NCBI RefSeq assembly: GCF_000023585.1
Contig: NC_012914.1
Coordinates: forward strand, 2,433,001-2,497,000
Length of the DNA stretch: 64,000 nucleotides
From: Paenibacillus sp. JDR-2
Lineage (GTDB): Bacteria > Bacillota > Bacilli > Paenibacillales > Paenibacillaceae
Direction: 5' to 3'
In this document: piece by piece, positions 25,360 through 33,062 of the stretch
How positions within the stretch are numbered: the stretch's first letter is position 1
Layout: each line of letters opens with the position of its first letter
Translations under genes and position numbers: made by a program
Notes under the pieces: model-generated
What the model saw: the letters and a program-made list of their open reading frames with translations, nothing else
The model's database searches: none
What the model was told of the DNA's origin: nothing

Positions 25360-25617
25360 TTATGCTCTATCGCGGTCGCGGCTTCTGCCGCGTTCAATCA
25401 ATCTGTCGGCAATAAACCCAAGAAGAGCCCATGTTGCGACGGTGAGTACATACATAAGAAGAACGTTTACTTTATGGATGTCGACGAACATGTCCACGAT
25501 CCATGCCGGAGGGCTAAACATGAAAAACACGAAATTATGCGGGTCGTAACCGGTTGAATTATAAACACATAGGGCAAGACCTATGAAGGTAGCCACAAAC
25601 ATAACGGGATAGCGCAT
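25360..25617 (-). CDS. Small membrane protein, unknown function
   Basis: 85 residues with two predicted membrane helices: MRYPVMFVATFIGLALCVYN and VNVLLMYVLTVATWALLGFI, joined by a Pro-rich FSPPAWIVDMFVDIHK segment, and a very basic tail RLIERGRSRDRD. The two-helix layout with a PPAW loop is common in Paenibacillaceae hypothetical proteins, but I cannot name the family. GAAAGGAT lies upstream of the ATG on the minus strand. Convergent with the cupredoxin gene across a shared terminator. Confidence 0.6.
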   Translation of the reverse strand: MRYPVMFVATFIGLALCVYNSTGYDPHNFVFFMFSPPAWIVDMFVDIHKVNVLLMYVLTVATWALLGFIADRLIERGRSRDRDRA

Positions 25618-25726
25618 AACGTACCGATCCTTTCTCAGGCTAATGTTGCCGTAATGCGACTGCTTGGGTTATTATGTGACAAAAGGATATTTGTCATTCG
25701 ACAAGTTGAAGGGAGCATGACCATTT

Positions 25727-26014
25727 ATGATTACGCATATCGTATTGTTCAAGCTGAAGGACGGAAGCAGTGAAAATGTAGAACGCACGGCTCAAGTATT
25801 GCGGGATATGGAAGGCAAAATCGACGAGCTGAAATCGATCGAAGTTGGACTTGACGTTATCCATTCGGCACGCTCTTACGACATTGCTCTGATCACGAGA
25901 TTCGAGTCGATGGAAGCGCTTGAAGCGTATCAGGTTCATCCCGTACATCAAAAGGTCATCGAGCATATTAACGAAGTTCGCGAAGCTGCTGTTGCCGTTG
26001 ACTTCGTAAGCTAA
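25727..26014 (+). CDS. Dabb-family stress-responsive alpha-beta barrel protein
   Basis: 95 residues matching the Dabb (dimeric A/B barrel) family: starts MITHIVLFKLKDG, with central YDIALITRFESMEALEAYQVHPVHQKV and a final strand AAVAVDFVS. The HIV-F/L-K start and the YQ-HP-H motif are characteristic. Such proteins are dimeric ferredoxin-like barrels, some linked to stress, with no certain enzymatic role. GAAGGGAGC precedes the ATG. It is followed by a tiny membrane protein and the DUF86 gene in the same direction. Confidence 0.85.
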   Translation: MITHIVLFKLKDGSSENVERTAQVLRDMEGKIDELKSIEVGLDVIHSARSYDIALITRFESMEALEAYQVHPVHQKVIEHINEVREAAVAVDFVS

Positions 26015-26039
26015 TTGGACAGGGGAGCGCGAACCGTTC

Positions 26040-26162
26040 ATGGGAGACGTCTTTGAGATTATGACTTATTTGATCGTGATCCTCATCAGCAGCGTTGTGA
26101 TGGTGGCATGGTTAAAGAAAAAAGGAAAAAAGAAGAAAGCAAGGCTGAAAGCGGGCGAATAA
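26040..26162 (+). CDS. 40-residue single-pass membrane peptide
   Basis: Short frame encoding an acidic start (MGDVFEIM), one hydrophobic helix (TYLIVILISSVVMVAWL) and a strongly basic tail (KKKGKKKKARLKAGE). The charge pattern predicts an N-out, C-in single-span protein. AGGGGAG lies about 12 bases upstream, a loose but usable distance. It sits between the Dabb and DUF86 genes with no overlap and ends 4 bases before the next ATG, consistent with translational coupling. Function unknown; similar tiny membrane proteins are common but under-annotated. Confidence 0.55.
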   Translation: MGDVFEIMTYLIVILISSVVMVAWLKKKGKKKKARLKAGE

Positions 26163-26166
26163 AGAC

Positions 26167-26613
26167 ATGTATTATGTAAATAAAGAACAAATTGCAGTTA
26201 GATTAAAGGCTATTCCGGATATCGCAACGGCGCTTGAAGCATTGGCTGCAAGCTGGCAGGGTACGCTGCTTGAAGGTCTGGCACAGGAGCGGGCTTTACA
26301 CCTCGCGATTGAGACCGTTACGGATGTCGGCAGTTACCTGATTGACGGTTTTATTTTAAGGGATGCCAGCAGTTACGAGGATATTGTGGAAATTACCGGA
26401 GAAGCGGGCGCTTTCCCGGAAGCGATGCAGCCTCTGCTTATCGAGCTGGTCAAGCTCCGCAAACCGCTTGTTCAGGATTATTACAGCTGGCCTAGAGCCG
26501 AGCTGCATGCCCTGACGAGGGATATTCCGGAGCAGCTTCGTTTGTTCGGCGAGTCTGTACAGCAGTATTTGGAGCGCGAGCTGCAAGGCGAATCCGATTT
26601 ACGAAAAGATTGA
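26167..26613 (+). CDS. HepT-like DUF86 protein with altered catalytic motif
   Basis: 148-residue all-helical DUF86 protein with family features: ERALHLAIETVTDVGSYLID, SSYEDIVEITGEAGAFPE and a final helix after the motif. HepT RNases carry RX4HXY; here residues 98-105 read RKPLVQDY, so the His is Gln and the Arg and Tyr remain. No MntA-type nucleotidyltransferase antitoxin gene is adjacent, as is usual for chromosomal YutE-like members. Toxin activity is therefore doubtful; a non-toxic structural or regulatory role is more likely. Followed after about 50 bases by the SufR-like regulator. Confidence 0.8.
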   Translation: MYYVNKEQIAVRLKAIPDIATALEALAASWQGTLLEGLAQERALHLAIETVTDVGSYLIDGFILRDASSYEDIVEITGEAGAFPEAMQPLLIELVKLRKPLVQDYYSWPRAELHALTRDIPEQLRLFGESVQQYLERELQGESDLRKD

Positions 26614-26662
26614 AATACGTTACAATGACCCTAACAATGCCTGCAAAGGTGGTGATGGGTTG

Positions 26663-27343
26663 ATGCTGGAGAAGCAACGCGCGATGGAAACGGAATCCCG
26701 CAGCGTGGAAGGAACAACACGGGGCCGGATATTGTTCTTGCTGAAGACAAACGGCCGATTAAGTGCGGGACAGTTGTCTGGAGAGCTTGGAATAACCGAA
26801 ATGGCAGTAAGGCGGCATATGTACGCACTCGAGCGTGAGGGCAGCATCGGCATCGTCTCCGTTAAGCAGGGGATGGGGCGGCCGGTACACGCTTACGAGC
26901 TGACGAGGCTTGCCGATGACCGCTTCCCGAAAAATTATAATCTTCTTGCGCTTGATTTGCTTGAGGAACTGGCGGAAGACCCCGAGACGGCAGGGCTAAT
27001 TACCCGCATGTTCGAGGGACGCCAGCAGAAGCTGCTGGACCGGTACGAACCAAGGATGACCGGCAAAAGCCTGTCGGAGAAAGTAACGGAGCTGGAAGCG
27101 ATTCAGAATGCCGGCGGCTACATGGCTAAGGTAGAAGATAAGGATAACGGTCAATACGTTCTCCATGAATATAACTGTCCGATTGCGCAAGTCGCGGGTA
27201 AATACGAGCAGGCTTGCAGCTGCGAGCTTTCCTTGTTCGAGTCCTTGCTCCAGACGAAGGTGGAGCGGACGGAATGCCTTGCCAAAGGCGGGGGAAGATG
27301 CAGCTATACCATCGGAATTAAACATCTGGCTAACGGTTCTTAA
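26663..27343 (+). CDS. SufR-like DeoR/ArsR-type regulator with Cys cluster
   Basis: 226 residues. N-terminal winged helix-turn-helix (GRILFLLKTNGRLSAGQLSGELGITEMAVRRHMYALER), then a ligand domain ending in conserved Cys residues at about 172, 185, 187, 205 and 213. The CX12CXC spacing (NCPIAQVAGKYEQACSCE) resembles the Fe-S sites of SufR-type repressors. It probably controls Fe-S or redox-linked genes depending on cluster occupancy; the targets are not evident locally. ATG 26663 chosen (AAAGGTGGTGA 7 bases upstream); TTG 26660 directly before it is possible. The terminator overlaps its last codons. Confidence 0.85.
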   Translation: MLEKQRAMETESRSVEGTTRGRILFLLKTNGRLSAGQLSGELGITEMAVRRHMYALEREGSIGIVSVKQGMGRPVHAYELTRLADDRFPKNYNLLALDLLEELAEDPETAGLITRMFEGRQQKLLDRYEPRMTGKSLSEKVTELEAIQNAGGYMAKVEDKDNGQYVLHEYNCPIAQVAGKYEQACSCELSLFESLLQTKVERTECLAKGGGRCSYTIGIKHLANGS

Positions 27344-27363
27344 CGGACCGTTAGCTTTTTTTA
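27329..27363 (+). terminator. Terminator overlapping the SufR-like stop codon
   Basis: GCTAACGGT (27329-27337) and ACCGTTAGC (27347-27355) form a 9-bp stem followed by a run of T; the left arm lies in the last codons of the gene. Confidence 0.85.
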
Positions 27364-27456
27364 TTGTCCTTCTTTGTGTCAGGTCAAGCCCATGCTGCTT
27401 ATAATGGCAATACGAAATGGGCATTCGCCCGCTTAAAGCAAAAGGAGGGAATGGTC

Positions 27457-27918
27457 ATGACGGTTATGGAATGGAGTGCGCTGATTGCTGCCATCACATT
27501 TGTAATTCTTGCTGCGGGCCTCTTGATCGGCGTTCGTACTGCGCTTACCAGGCTGTCGCAGCTGCAGCTTCAGGCGGAGGCGATGCAGGCGGATATCCGG
27601 CAGACTTCCGGTAAAATGGGAGCTTTTGCGGATACGGCCCAGCAGACGGTCAACACCGCGCATCTTCAACTGCAGCAGGCGAACCGGCTGTTTGAAGCGG
27701 TCGGACAGATCGGGGATACGATCGGACATACGACAACGGCGATTCATCGCGTGTCCAGCGTTGTTTCGCAATCCGCAGTCAAACATGCGGAGAGTGCGGC
27801 GGCAGAGCGGCAGGCGAGTTCCATGCTTGAATGGATGGAGCTTGGTATGGCTTTCTGGCAGCAATGGCAGACTAACCGTAAACGTTATGAACCCTCCAAC
27901 AACGGGCAGGGCGAATAG
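27457..27918 (+). CDS. DUF948 (YtxG-like) membrane protein
   Basis: About 153 residues. N-terminal membrane helix (LIAAITFVILAAGLLIGVRTAL) followed by a long amphipathic coiled coil rich in Ala and Gln (QLQAEAMQADIRQTSGKMGAFADTAQQTVNTAHLQLQ), the pattern of DUF948/YtxG proteins. Start ATG 27457 has AAAGGAGGG about 8 bases upstream; ATG 27451 is too close. The YtxH-like gene follows after 26 bases, matching the ytxGH general-stress pair of Bacillus. Likely an envelope-associated stress protein; molecular role unknown. Confidence 0.75.
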   Translation: MTVMEWSALIAAITFVILAAGLLIGVRTALTRLSQLQLQAEAMQADIRQTSGKMGAFADTAQQTVNTAHLQLQQANRLFEAVGQIGDTIGHTTTAIHRVSSVVSQSAVKHAESAAAERQASSMLEWMELGMAFWQQWQTNRKRYEPSNNGQGE

Positions 27919-27944
27919 CTCTAATTTGAAGGGAGCGATTTTTC

Positions 27945-28340
27945 ATGGCATCAAGTAAACAAACAAAAGGGTTTCTGTTTGGCGCAATCGCAGGAGGTAT
28001 CATTGGTTCGGTGACGGCATTATTGTTCGCGCCTAAAGCGGGCAAGGAGCTGCGTCATGACATCTCGGAAGGCGCAAGAAGAGTTCAGGAGAATACCGTT
28101 AGGGCGGCAGGTCAAGTATCCGATACAACGGTTAGAATCGCGAAGCAAATCGGCAATCAGGCGACTGAGCTGGCTGATACGGCAAGAGCGGCAGCGGGAG
28201 CCGCTGTATCCAGCGTGAAACAACGCCGCGCCGAGCTGGCAGAATCGGTAGAGGAAGTAACGGATGAAGCAACGGATAGTTTTGAAGATGCCGCGGAAGA
28301 AATTTTCGAAGACGCAAAAGAGCTTCAAACCATCAACTAA
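27945..28340 (+). CDS. YtxH-like general stress protein
   Basis: 131 residues. The N-terminus GFLFGAIAGGIIGSVTALLFAPKAGKELRHDI is the defining YtxH segment: a glycine-rich membrane helix followed by the LLFAPKSGKE-type motif. The remainder is a long Ala/Glu-rich amphipathic helix (TVRIAKQIGNQATELADTARAAAG) ending in an acidic tail. It probably sits in the cytoplasmic membrane with a coiled-coil cytoplasmic arm and acts in stress with the YtxG-like neighbour. GAAGGGAGC ribosome site. Confidence 0.88.
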   Translation: MASSKQTKGFLFGAIAGGIIGSVTALLFAPKAGKELRHDISEGARRVQENTVRAAGQVSDTTVRIAKQIGNQATELADTARAAAGAAVSSVKQRRAELAESVEEVTDEATDSFEDAAEEIFEDAKELQTIN

Positions 28341-28403
28341 TTAAGTCCCCGGACGTACCGGAATCGGTTGCTGCAATCACCCGCGACATCCCCTGCGATT
28401 TCC

Positions 28404-28432
28404 TTGAACCTTATATGGAATTGAGATAAGAT
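28404..28432 (+). promoter_or_regulatory. Sigma-A promoter of glutamate racemase gene
   Basis: TTGAAC (28404-28409), 17-bp spacer, TAAGAT (28427-28432), with a leader of about 80 bases to the start codon. Confidence 0.6.
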
Positions 28433-28515
28433 GATGGAGGTACATTTTTGTGCCTCGTTTCATATAGTATTGAAGCTTCAAGGTCTCTTTTACATCAAAA
28501 GTTCAAGAAAGCGGT

Positions 28516-29331
28516 GTGTTTGTGCAGCAACCGATTGCGATACTAGACTCAGGCGTAGGCGGCCTTACCGTTGCCAGAGAGGTCATGCGCCAGCTGCCGC
28601 GTGAAAAAATCGTTTATTTTGGCGATACCGCCAGAGCTCCTTACGGTCCTCGCGACCCGAAGATTGTGACTCGTTTTACGCGTGAAATCGTAGATTATTT
28701 AATTCAATTTCGTCCTAAAATGATTGTTATAGCTTGCAACACCGCAACCGCATTTGCTTTGGAAGAAATACGCGCAATCGTGGATATCCCCGTGGTTGGC
28801 GTCATTAAGCCAGGAGCAAGAGCGGCGCTTGGCCGGACGATTACGGGCTGTATCGGAGTAATCGGCACGGAAGGTACGATAAAAAGCGGCGCTTACGAGC
28901 ATGCTCTACTCGAAATTTCTCCTGATGTGCATGTCATTAGCGAGGCTTGCCCTCTTTTTGTTCCGCTTGTAGAGAAGGGAAATTTCCGTTCTTTACAAAC
29001 CTATGAAACCATCCGCAGCTCGATAGGCCACCTTCGCAAATTCCCGATGGACAGCTTGATTCTGGGCTGCACCCACTATCCGTTTCTCGCTGATGTTATT
29101 CAGGAGGTTGTTGGTCCCGACATTAACCTGATCAGCTCGGCCGACGAGACTGCGCGAGAAGTAAGCGATATCCTGCAGGATCAAGGGATGCTGTCTCGCG
29201 GAGAAATCTTGCCGGTCCATCAATTTTTCTGCAGCGGGGAACCGCAAATGTTTAAGTCGATTGCCCAGCAATGGCTTGGGGAGCAAATTGAGCTGACTCC
29301 TGTCGTATGGCAGGTGCCTCAGATCGGATAA
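28516..29331 (+). CDS. racE: Glutamate racemase
   Basis: 271-residue cytoplasmic enzyme making D-glutamate for peptidoglycan. Motifs: AILDSGVGGLTV, YFGDTARAPYGPR, first catalytic Cys in VIACNTATAFALEE, second in LILGCTHYPFL followed by His. Length and spacing are as in the RacE/MurI family. GTG 28516 or GTG 28522 could start; there is no strong ribosome site, so the exact start is uncertain. A sigma-A promoter lies at 28404. Reads separately from the upstream YtxGH pair. A weak hairpin follows the stop. Confidence 0.95.
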   Translation: MFVQQPIAILDSGVGGLTVAREVMRQLPREKIVYFGDTARAPYGPRDPKIVTRFTREIVDYLIQFRPKMIVIACNTATAFALEEIRAIVDIPVVGVIKPGARAALGRTITGCIGVIGTEGTIKSGAYEHALLEISPDVHVISEACPLFVPLVEKGNFRSLQTYETIRSSIGHLRKFPMDSLILGCTHYPFLADVIQEVVGPDINLISSADETAREVSDILQDQGMLSRGEILPVHQFFCSGEPQMFKSIAQQWLGEQIELTPVVWQVPQIG

Positions 29332-29339
29332 CAAATAAC

Positions 29340-29384
29340 GGCTGTCCTGATTCGCGTTCCAAGGCGAAAGCGATAAGGGCAGCC
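29340..29384 (+). terminator. Possible terminator after racE
   Basis: GGCTGTCCT (29340-29348) pairs with AGGGCAGCC (29376-29384) with one G-U pair; only TTT follows, so termination may be weak. Confidence 0.4.
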
Positions 29385-29437
29385 TTTAACAATTTCATTT
29401 ATACATAATTACTCTAGCGGGGATGGGAGGACAAGCC

Positions 29438-29917
29438 ATGAACAAGGAAGACCAGGTCATAACGGGTTTCAGGGACTTATATAACAAGCTGGTTTGGCTA
29501 AATAAAACGAAGATGGAAGTCAGTCTTAAGGGGTATAAGTCTTCTGAAGTGCATTGCATCGAATATATAGGAAGGAACGCGGATTCCAACGTCACAAAAC
29601 TTGCGGAATCCTTTTATATGACAAGCGGCGCTATAAGCAAAATGACGAAGAAGCTCATTCATAAGGGCTTAATCCAAAGCTATCAGAAGCCGGAAAATAA
29701 GAAAGAAATCTATTTCAGGCTTACGGAGCAAGGGAAAGCCATTGATAAAATCCACTATGATCTTCATAAAGAGTTTCAAGAACGGGATAAAGCCGTATTC
29801 GATCAGATCACCGAAGAACAATTCGAAGGAGTTCTCAGGTTCGTAGAAAAGTATAGCAATCATTTGGATGCGGAGATAAAGAAACAAGGCTTGGATATGA
29901 AGTCGGAAAATGAATAA
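29438..29917 (+). CDS. MarR-family transcriptional regulator
   Basis: About 159 residues, winged helix MarR protein: N-terminal dimerisation helix (VITGFRDLYNKLVWLNKTKM), recognition region NVTKLAESFYMTSGAISKMTKKLIHKGLIQ, wing ENKKEIYFRLTEQGK, and C-terminal dimer helices. Start ATG 29438, 7 bases after GGGAGG; an ATG at 29423 overlaps that site. It is next to an MFS efflux gene (30060) whose promoter carries a perfect inverted repeat, so it most likely represses that pump until a drug or phenolic ligand binds. Confidence 0.9.
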   Translation: MNKEDQVITGFRDLYNKLVWLNKTKMEVSLKGYKSSEVHCIEYIGRNADSNVTKLAESFYMTSGAISKMTKKLIHKGLIQSYQKPENKKEIYFRLTEQGKAIDKIHYDLHKEFQERDKAVFDQITEEQFEGVLRFVEKYSNHLDAEIKKQGLDMKSENE

Positions 29918-29937
29918 TGAGGAACGCGATACGCACG

Positions 29938-29972
29938 CAGCCCAGCTCTATTGAGCAAGGGCTGTTTTTTTA
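29938..29972 (+). terminator. Intrinsic terminator after marR-like gene
   Basis: CAGCCC-GCTC pairs with GAGC-GGGCTG (small bulges), loop TATT, followed by seven T. Confidence 0.85.
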
Positions 29973-29987
29973 TTACAATCAATTTTG

Positions 29988-30016
29988 TTGACAAGGAAGC
30001 AAAATCGCGTTACGAT
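29988..30016 (+). promoter_or_regulatory. Sigma-A promoter of MFS efflux gene
   Basis: Perfect -35 TTGACA (29988-29993), 17-bp spacer, -10 TACGAT (30011-30016); start codon 44 bases downstream. Confidence 0.75.
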
Positions 30017-30035
30017 GTTTTTGCTTCCTAGGAAG
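29995..30035 (+). promoter_or_regulatory. Candidate operator overlapping the efflux promoter
   Basis: GGAAGCAAAA (29995-30004) and TTTTGCTTCC (30019-30028) form a perfect 10-bp inverted repeat spanning the -10 box. The right half runs into a 12-bp palindrome CTTCCTAGGAAG (30024-30035). The position fits repression by the MarR-like protein at 29438. Confidence 0.65.
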
Positions 30036-30059
30036 AAATAATGATCAAGGAGAATTCAA

Positions 30060-31292
30060 GTGAATATACAGAAATCGCAGCATGAACCAAACTCAGAACC
30101 AACCGTTGACAAGCACGCCTTGATATTTGGCCTTATCTCTGTATTTCTTTGCGGGCTAGGGTTTAGTATTATAACGCCTGTTGTCCCATTTTTAGTGCAA
30201 CCTTATACTAGCAATCCGAGTGAACAAGCGATCTTTGTTACGCTTCTAACTTCCGTTTATGCCGTCTGCGTGTTTTTTGCGGCCCCCGCGCTAGGCGCTT
30301 TGAGCGACAAATACGGACGCCGTCCGCTGCTCTTAATCTGTCTGCTCGGTTCCGCAATCGGTTATTTCGTATTTGGCTTGGGAGGAGCCCTGTGGATACT
30401 CTTTGCCGGACGCATCATAGAAGGAATAACGGGCGGGAGCATCGGCACGATCTTCGCCTATTTTGCTGACATCATCCCTCCGGAGCAGAGAACCAAATAT
30501 TTCGGATGGGTGAGCGCCGTTGTTGGCGTCGGAACCGTTATTGGCCCTGCTCTAGGCGGGTTGATTGCCAAGCTTGGTTATTCCGCCCCCCTGTATTTCG
30601 GAGCCGCAATTACGTTGTGGAACGTGGTGTACGGATACCTGTTTATGCCGGAGAGTCTCAACAAACATCATCGATTGAAGCAGATTACCTTCGTCAGGCT
30701 GAATCCATTCATGCAGCTTGCAAACCTGCTTTCCATGAAAACCTTAAAAAGGCTGCTTGTCTCCGCGTTCTTGCTTTGGATTCCGAGCGGATCCTTGCAA
30801 GCCGTCTTCTCGCAATTCACAATGGATGCTTTCAACTGGAAGCCTGCCGTAATCGGACTCATGTTTTCCATAATGGGGATCCAGGACATCCTGTCGCAAG
30901 GCTTCATCATGCCCAGGCTTTTGAAAAGGCTCCATGATAAACAGATCGCCATTCTCGGAATGGTCTCGGAGATGATCGGCTACAGTTTTATTGCTGCATC
31001 GGCCGTGTTCTCCTTTTATCCACTGCTTATCGCCGGCATGTTTATATTCGGGTTTGGCGATTCGATCTTTGGCCCTTCCTTCAACGGAATGCTCTCCAAA
31101 TCAGCCGATTCCAGCGAACAAGGAAGGATTCAAGGCGGCAGCCAATCCATTCAGGCATTAGCAAGAATGATCGGCCCAATCGTTGGAGGTCAAATCTATG
31201 TGATGTTTGGCCACGCCGCTCCTGCTTTTATGGGAATGATCCTTATTGCAGCGGCAATACCCGTTCTATATAGGAGTACGCAAGCGACATGA
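30060..31292 (+). CDS. MFS drug efflux transporter (DHA1/TetA-like)
   Basis: 410 residues, 12 predicted membrane helices. MFS motif A is present between helices 2 and 3 (GALSDKYGRRPLLLICL) and motif C-like GxGPxxGG in helix 5 (VIGPALGGLIAKLG), which marks drug/proton antiporters. FAGRIIEGITGGSIGTIFAYFADI in helix 4 resembles TetA. GTG start at 30060 follows AAGGAG. Its promoter overlaps an inverted repeat, and a MarR-type gene lies upstream in the same direction, forming a regulator-pump module. Substrate unknown. Confidence 0.9.
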   Translation: MNIQKSQHEPNSEPTVDKHALIFGLISVFLCGLGFSIITPVVPFLVQPYTSNPSEQAIFVTLLTSVYAVCVFFAAPALGALSDKYGRRPLLLICLLGSAIGYFVFGLGGALWILFAGRIIEGITGGSIGTIFAYFADIIPPEQRTKYFGWVSAVVGVGTVIGPALGGLIAKLGYSAPLYFGAAITLWNVVYGYLFMPESLNKHHRLKQITFVRLNPFMQLANLLSMKTLKRLLVSAFLLWIPSGSLQAVFSQFTMDAFNWKPAVIGLMFSIMGIQDILSQGFIMPRLLKRLHDKQIAILGMVSEMIGYSFIAASAVFSFYPLLIAGMFIFGFGDSIFGPSFNGMLSKSADSSEQGRIQGGSQSIQALARMIGPIVGGQIYVMFGHAAPAFMGMILIAAAIPVLYRSTQAT

Positions 31293-31405
31293 CGATATTT
31301 GATATGCGCGGATTATAAGCCCCGGCGTTGGCATGTGCTGCAATTCGCATGAATAGCATGATAAAAGGTTACAGCCAATGTTCGATAACAAGGGGGAGTA
31401 GCGGC

Positions 31406-32302
31406 ATGGAAGAGCTCGTAAACGGGCAATACGGGTACCGGGACACGGTGGCGGATTGCGACAGATTGATGCGTACTTATCCTTTTGTCCGGGGATACGT
31501 CATAGGGCATAGCGTGCTTGGCAGACCCATTGTGGCGCTCAAATGCGGGGAAGGCACGCGGCGTATCCATATGAACGGTTCCTTCCATGCGAATGAATGG
31601 ATTACCACTCCGCTGCTCATGCGGTTCGTTGAAGAATGGGCCGTGGCATGCGCGCAGAATGGTTCACTGTTCGGGGAACAGGCTTGTCAGCTGTACCGGG
31701 AGTCGGAAGTATGGATCGTTCCGATGGTGAATCCCGACGGCGTTCAGCTTGCGCTCGAAGGCATTGACGAGGCGAATCCGTTCCGGCAGCAGTTATTGCT
31801 GTGGAATAAAGGCTCCGAGCAGTTCGATCAATGGAAAGCGAATATACGCGGCGTGGACCTGAATGACCAGTTTCCTGCCCACTGGGAAGAGGAAAGGCTT
31901 CGCAGAGGAATGGAAGGGCCGGGTCCACGCGATTTTCCGGGTCCGTTTCCGTTAAGCGAGCCCGAGGCTCAGGCACTTGCCCGTCTAACGCAATCGCTGC
32001 AATTCGACTCCGTGCTTGCTTTACATACGCAAGGCGAGGAGATCTATTGGAATTACCGGGAATACGAGCCGGAGCACGCTGAAGGCCTTGCGGACCGTCT
32101 TGGCGAGGCAAGCGGCTACAAGCCGGTAAAGCTTACGGGCAGCGATGCCGGGTATAAGGACTGGTTCATTCAACGATTTCGCAGGCCGGGCTTTACGGTT
32201 GAAGCGGGTAATGGCGTGAATCCGCTGCCTCCCGGAGCGTTTAACGGCATTTACTCGAAGATCGGCCCTTTGTTGACGGAATTTCTGCGGCTGCACCGCT
32301 GA
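31406..32302 (+). CDS. M14-family zinc carboxypeptidase/gamma-D-glutamyl endopeptidase
   Basis: 298 residues. Zinc ligands His61 and Glu64 (FHANEW) and His207 (LALHTQG); catalytic Glu266 in FTVEAGNG; substrate Arg-like region NIRGVDLNDQFP. These match M14 enzymes of the YqgT/endopeptidase I type, which cut gamma-D-glutamyl-diamino acid bonds in peptidoglycan peptides. No signal peptide or LysM domain, so a cytoplasmic role in muropeptide recycling is likely. Start ATG 31406 follows AGGGGGAG by about 8 bases; upstream ATGs lack ribosome sites. TATAAT at 32337 begins the next unit. Confidence 0.88.
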   Translation: MEELVNGQYGYRDTVADCDRLMRTYPFVRGYVIGHSVLGRPIVALKCGEGTRRIHMNGSFHANEWITTPLLMRFVEEWAVACAQNGSLFGEQACQLYRESEVWIVPMVNPDGVQLALEGIDEANPFRQQLLLWNKGSEQFDQWKANIRGVDLNDQFPAHWEEERLRRGMEGPGPRDFPGPFPLSEPEAQALARLTQSLQFDSVLALHTQGEEIYWNYREYEPEHAEGLADRLGEASGYKPVKLTGSDAGYKDWFIQRFRRPGFTVEAGNGVNPLPPGAFNGIYSKIGPLLTEFLRLHR

Positions 32303-32375
32303 CGGACATAAAGATGATTCCGGGGCACACCTGTGCTATAATGATCGGCAAAAGCTGATGAAGGTGGTGTGCCTC

Positions 32376-32612
32376 ATGCGCAAATGGTTCTCGCTCCGGC
32401 ATTGGAAGAGCACATTTGTCCGGATCTATAAGCTGATAATCTCCAGAGAAGTGGCCCTTACCGATAAATTATTATTTCTTGTGCCGGTTATTCTATATTG
32501 GGTGCTGCCCGACGCGCTTCCTTTTGTCCCGATTGACGATATCGCGGTGACGATGCTGCTAGCCGAATGGTTTGCCCGGAGAATGGAGAAGAAGTATAAT
32601 AGGATCAGGTAA
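32376..32612 (+). CDS. DUF1232 family small membrane protein
   Basis: 78 residues. Features of DUF1232: a short cytoplasmic basic start (MRKWFSLRHWKSTFVRIYKLI), then TDKLLFLVPVILYWVLPDALPFVPIDDIAVTMLL, where PDALPFVPIDD is the family signature, and a basic end. One or two hydrophobic segments suggest membrane association. ATG 32376 follows AAGGTGGTG by 6 bases. A perfect -10 TATAAT is at 32337-32342 but no clear -35 was found. Function of the family is unknown. Confidence 0.85.
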   Translation: MRKWFSLRHWKSTFVRIYKLIISREVALTDKLLFLVPVILYWVLPDALPFVPIDDIAVTMLLAEWFARRMEKKYNRIR

Positions 32613-32673
32613 TGTTAACCATTGGGTTGGTATATGCTTACGAATTCACAATTCTTTTTAGGAGTGGAATAGA

Positions 32674-32976
32674 ATGAATGTCAAAATTACGCGCAACGCT
32701 GCGAAAGTACTGAAATTGGAATTGGACAAGCCTGAGAACGAAGGCAAGAAGCTTCGCGTATACGTAACGCATTCTCATGGCGACCATGCGCATTACGGCA
32801 TGGCGATTGACGAGCCTAACGAGAAGGACGTTGTCGTATCGACGGATAAAGAGATCGACGTTATCCTGGAGAAGGACAACGAATTCCTCGACGGCGTACG
32901 TGTTGATTACTTCTACGTGCCGGAAGAAGGCTTTGCGGTAACGAACCCGTCCAAAGGCAACAGCGGCGACCACTAA
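32674..32976 (+). CDS. HesB/IscA-like protein without cysteines
   Basis: 100 residues with HesB-fold pattern: MNVKITRNAAKVLKLELDKPENEG, a central LRVYVTHSHGDHAHYGMAID, DVVVSTDKEIDVILEKDNEFLDGVRVDY and a C-terminal FAVTNPSKGNSGDH. In A-type Fe-S carriers three Cys bind the cluster, one after the first strands and two in a terminal CGCG-like motif. All are absent; the region of the first is His-rich (HSHGDHAH). It is therefore unlikely to carry Fe-S in the usual way and may bind another metal. Divided from the next gene by a terminator. AGGAGTGG precedes the ATG. Confidence 0.8.
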   Translation: MNVKITRNAAKVLKLELDKPENEGKKLRVYVTHSHGDHAHYGMAIDEPNEKDVVVSTDKEIDVILEKDNEFLDGVRVDYFYVPEEGFAVTNPSKGNSGDH

Positions 32977-33003
32977 GAGCAGGAATAGATACGATTGGAT
33001 TTG

Positions 33004-33036
33004 AAAAGACTCAACATCAGATGTTGGGTCTTTTTA
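33004..33036 (+). terminator. Intrinsic terminator
   Basis: AAAAGACTCAACATC (33004-33018) pairs with GATGTTGGGTCTTTT (33020-33034) with one G-U pair; T-run follows. Confidence 0.85.
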
Positions 33037-33062
33037 TCAATTGAGGGGGAAGGTACATACAG

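Noticed and set aside
26167..27343. HepT/MntA-type toxin-antitoxin pair formed with the following regulator
   Set aside because: The next gene is a SufR-like DNA-binding protein, not a nucleotidyltransferase, and the HepT catalytic His is missing.
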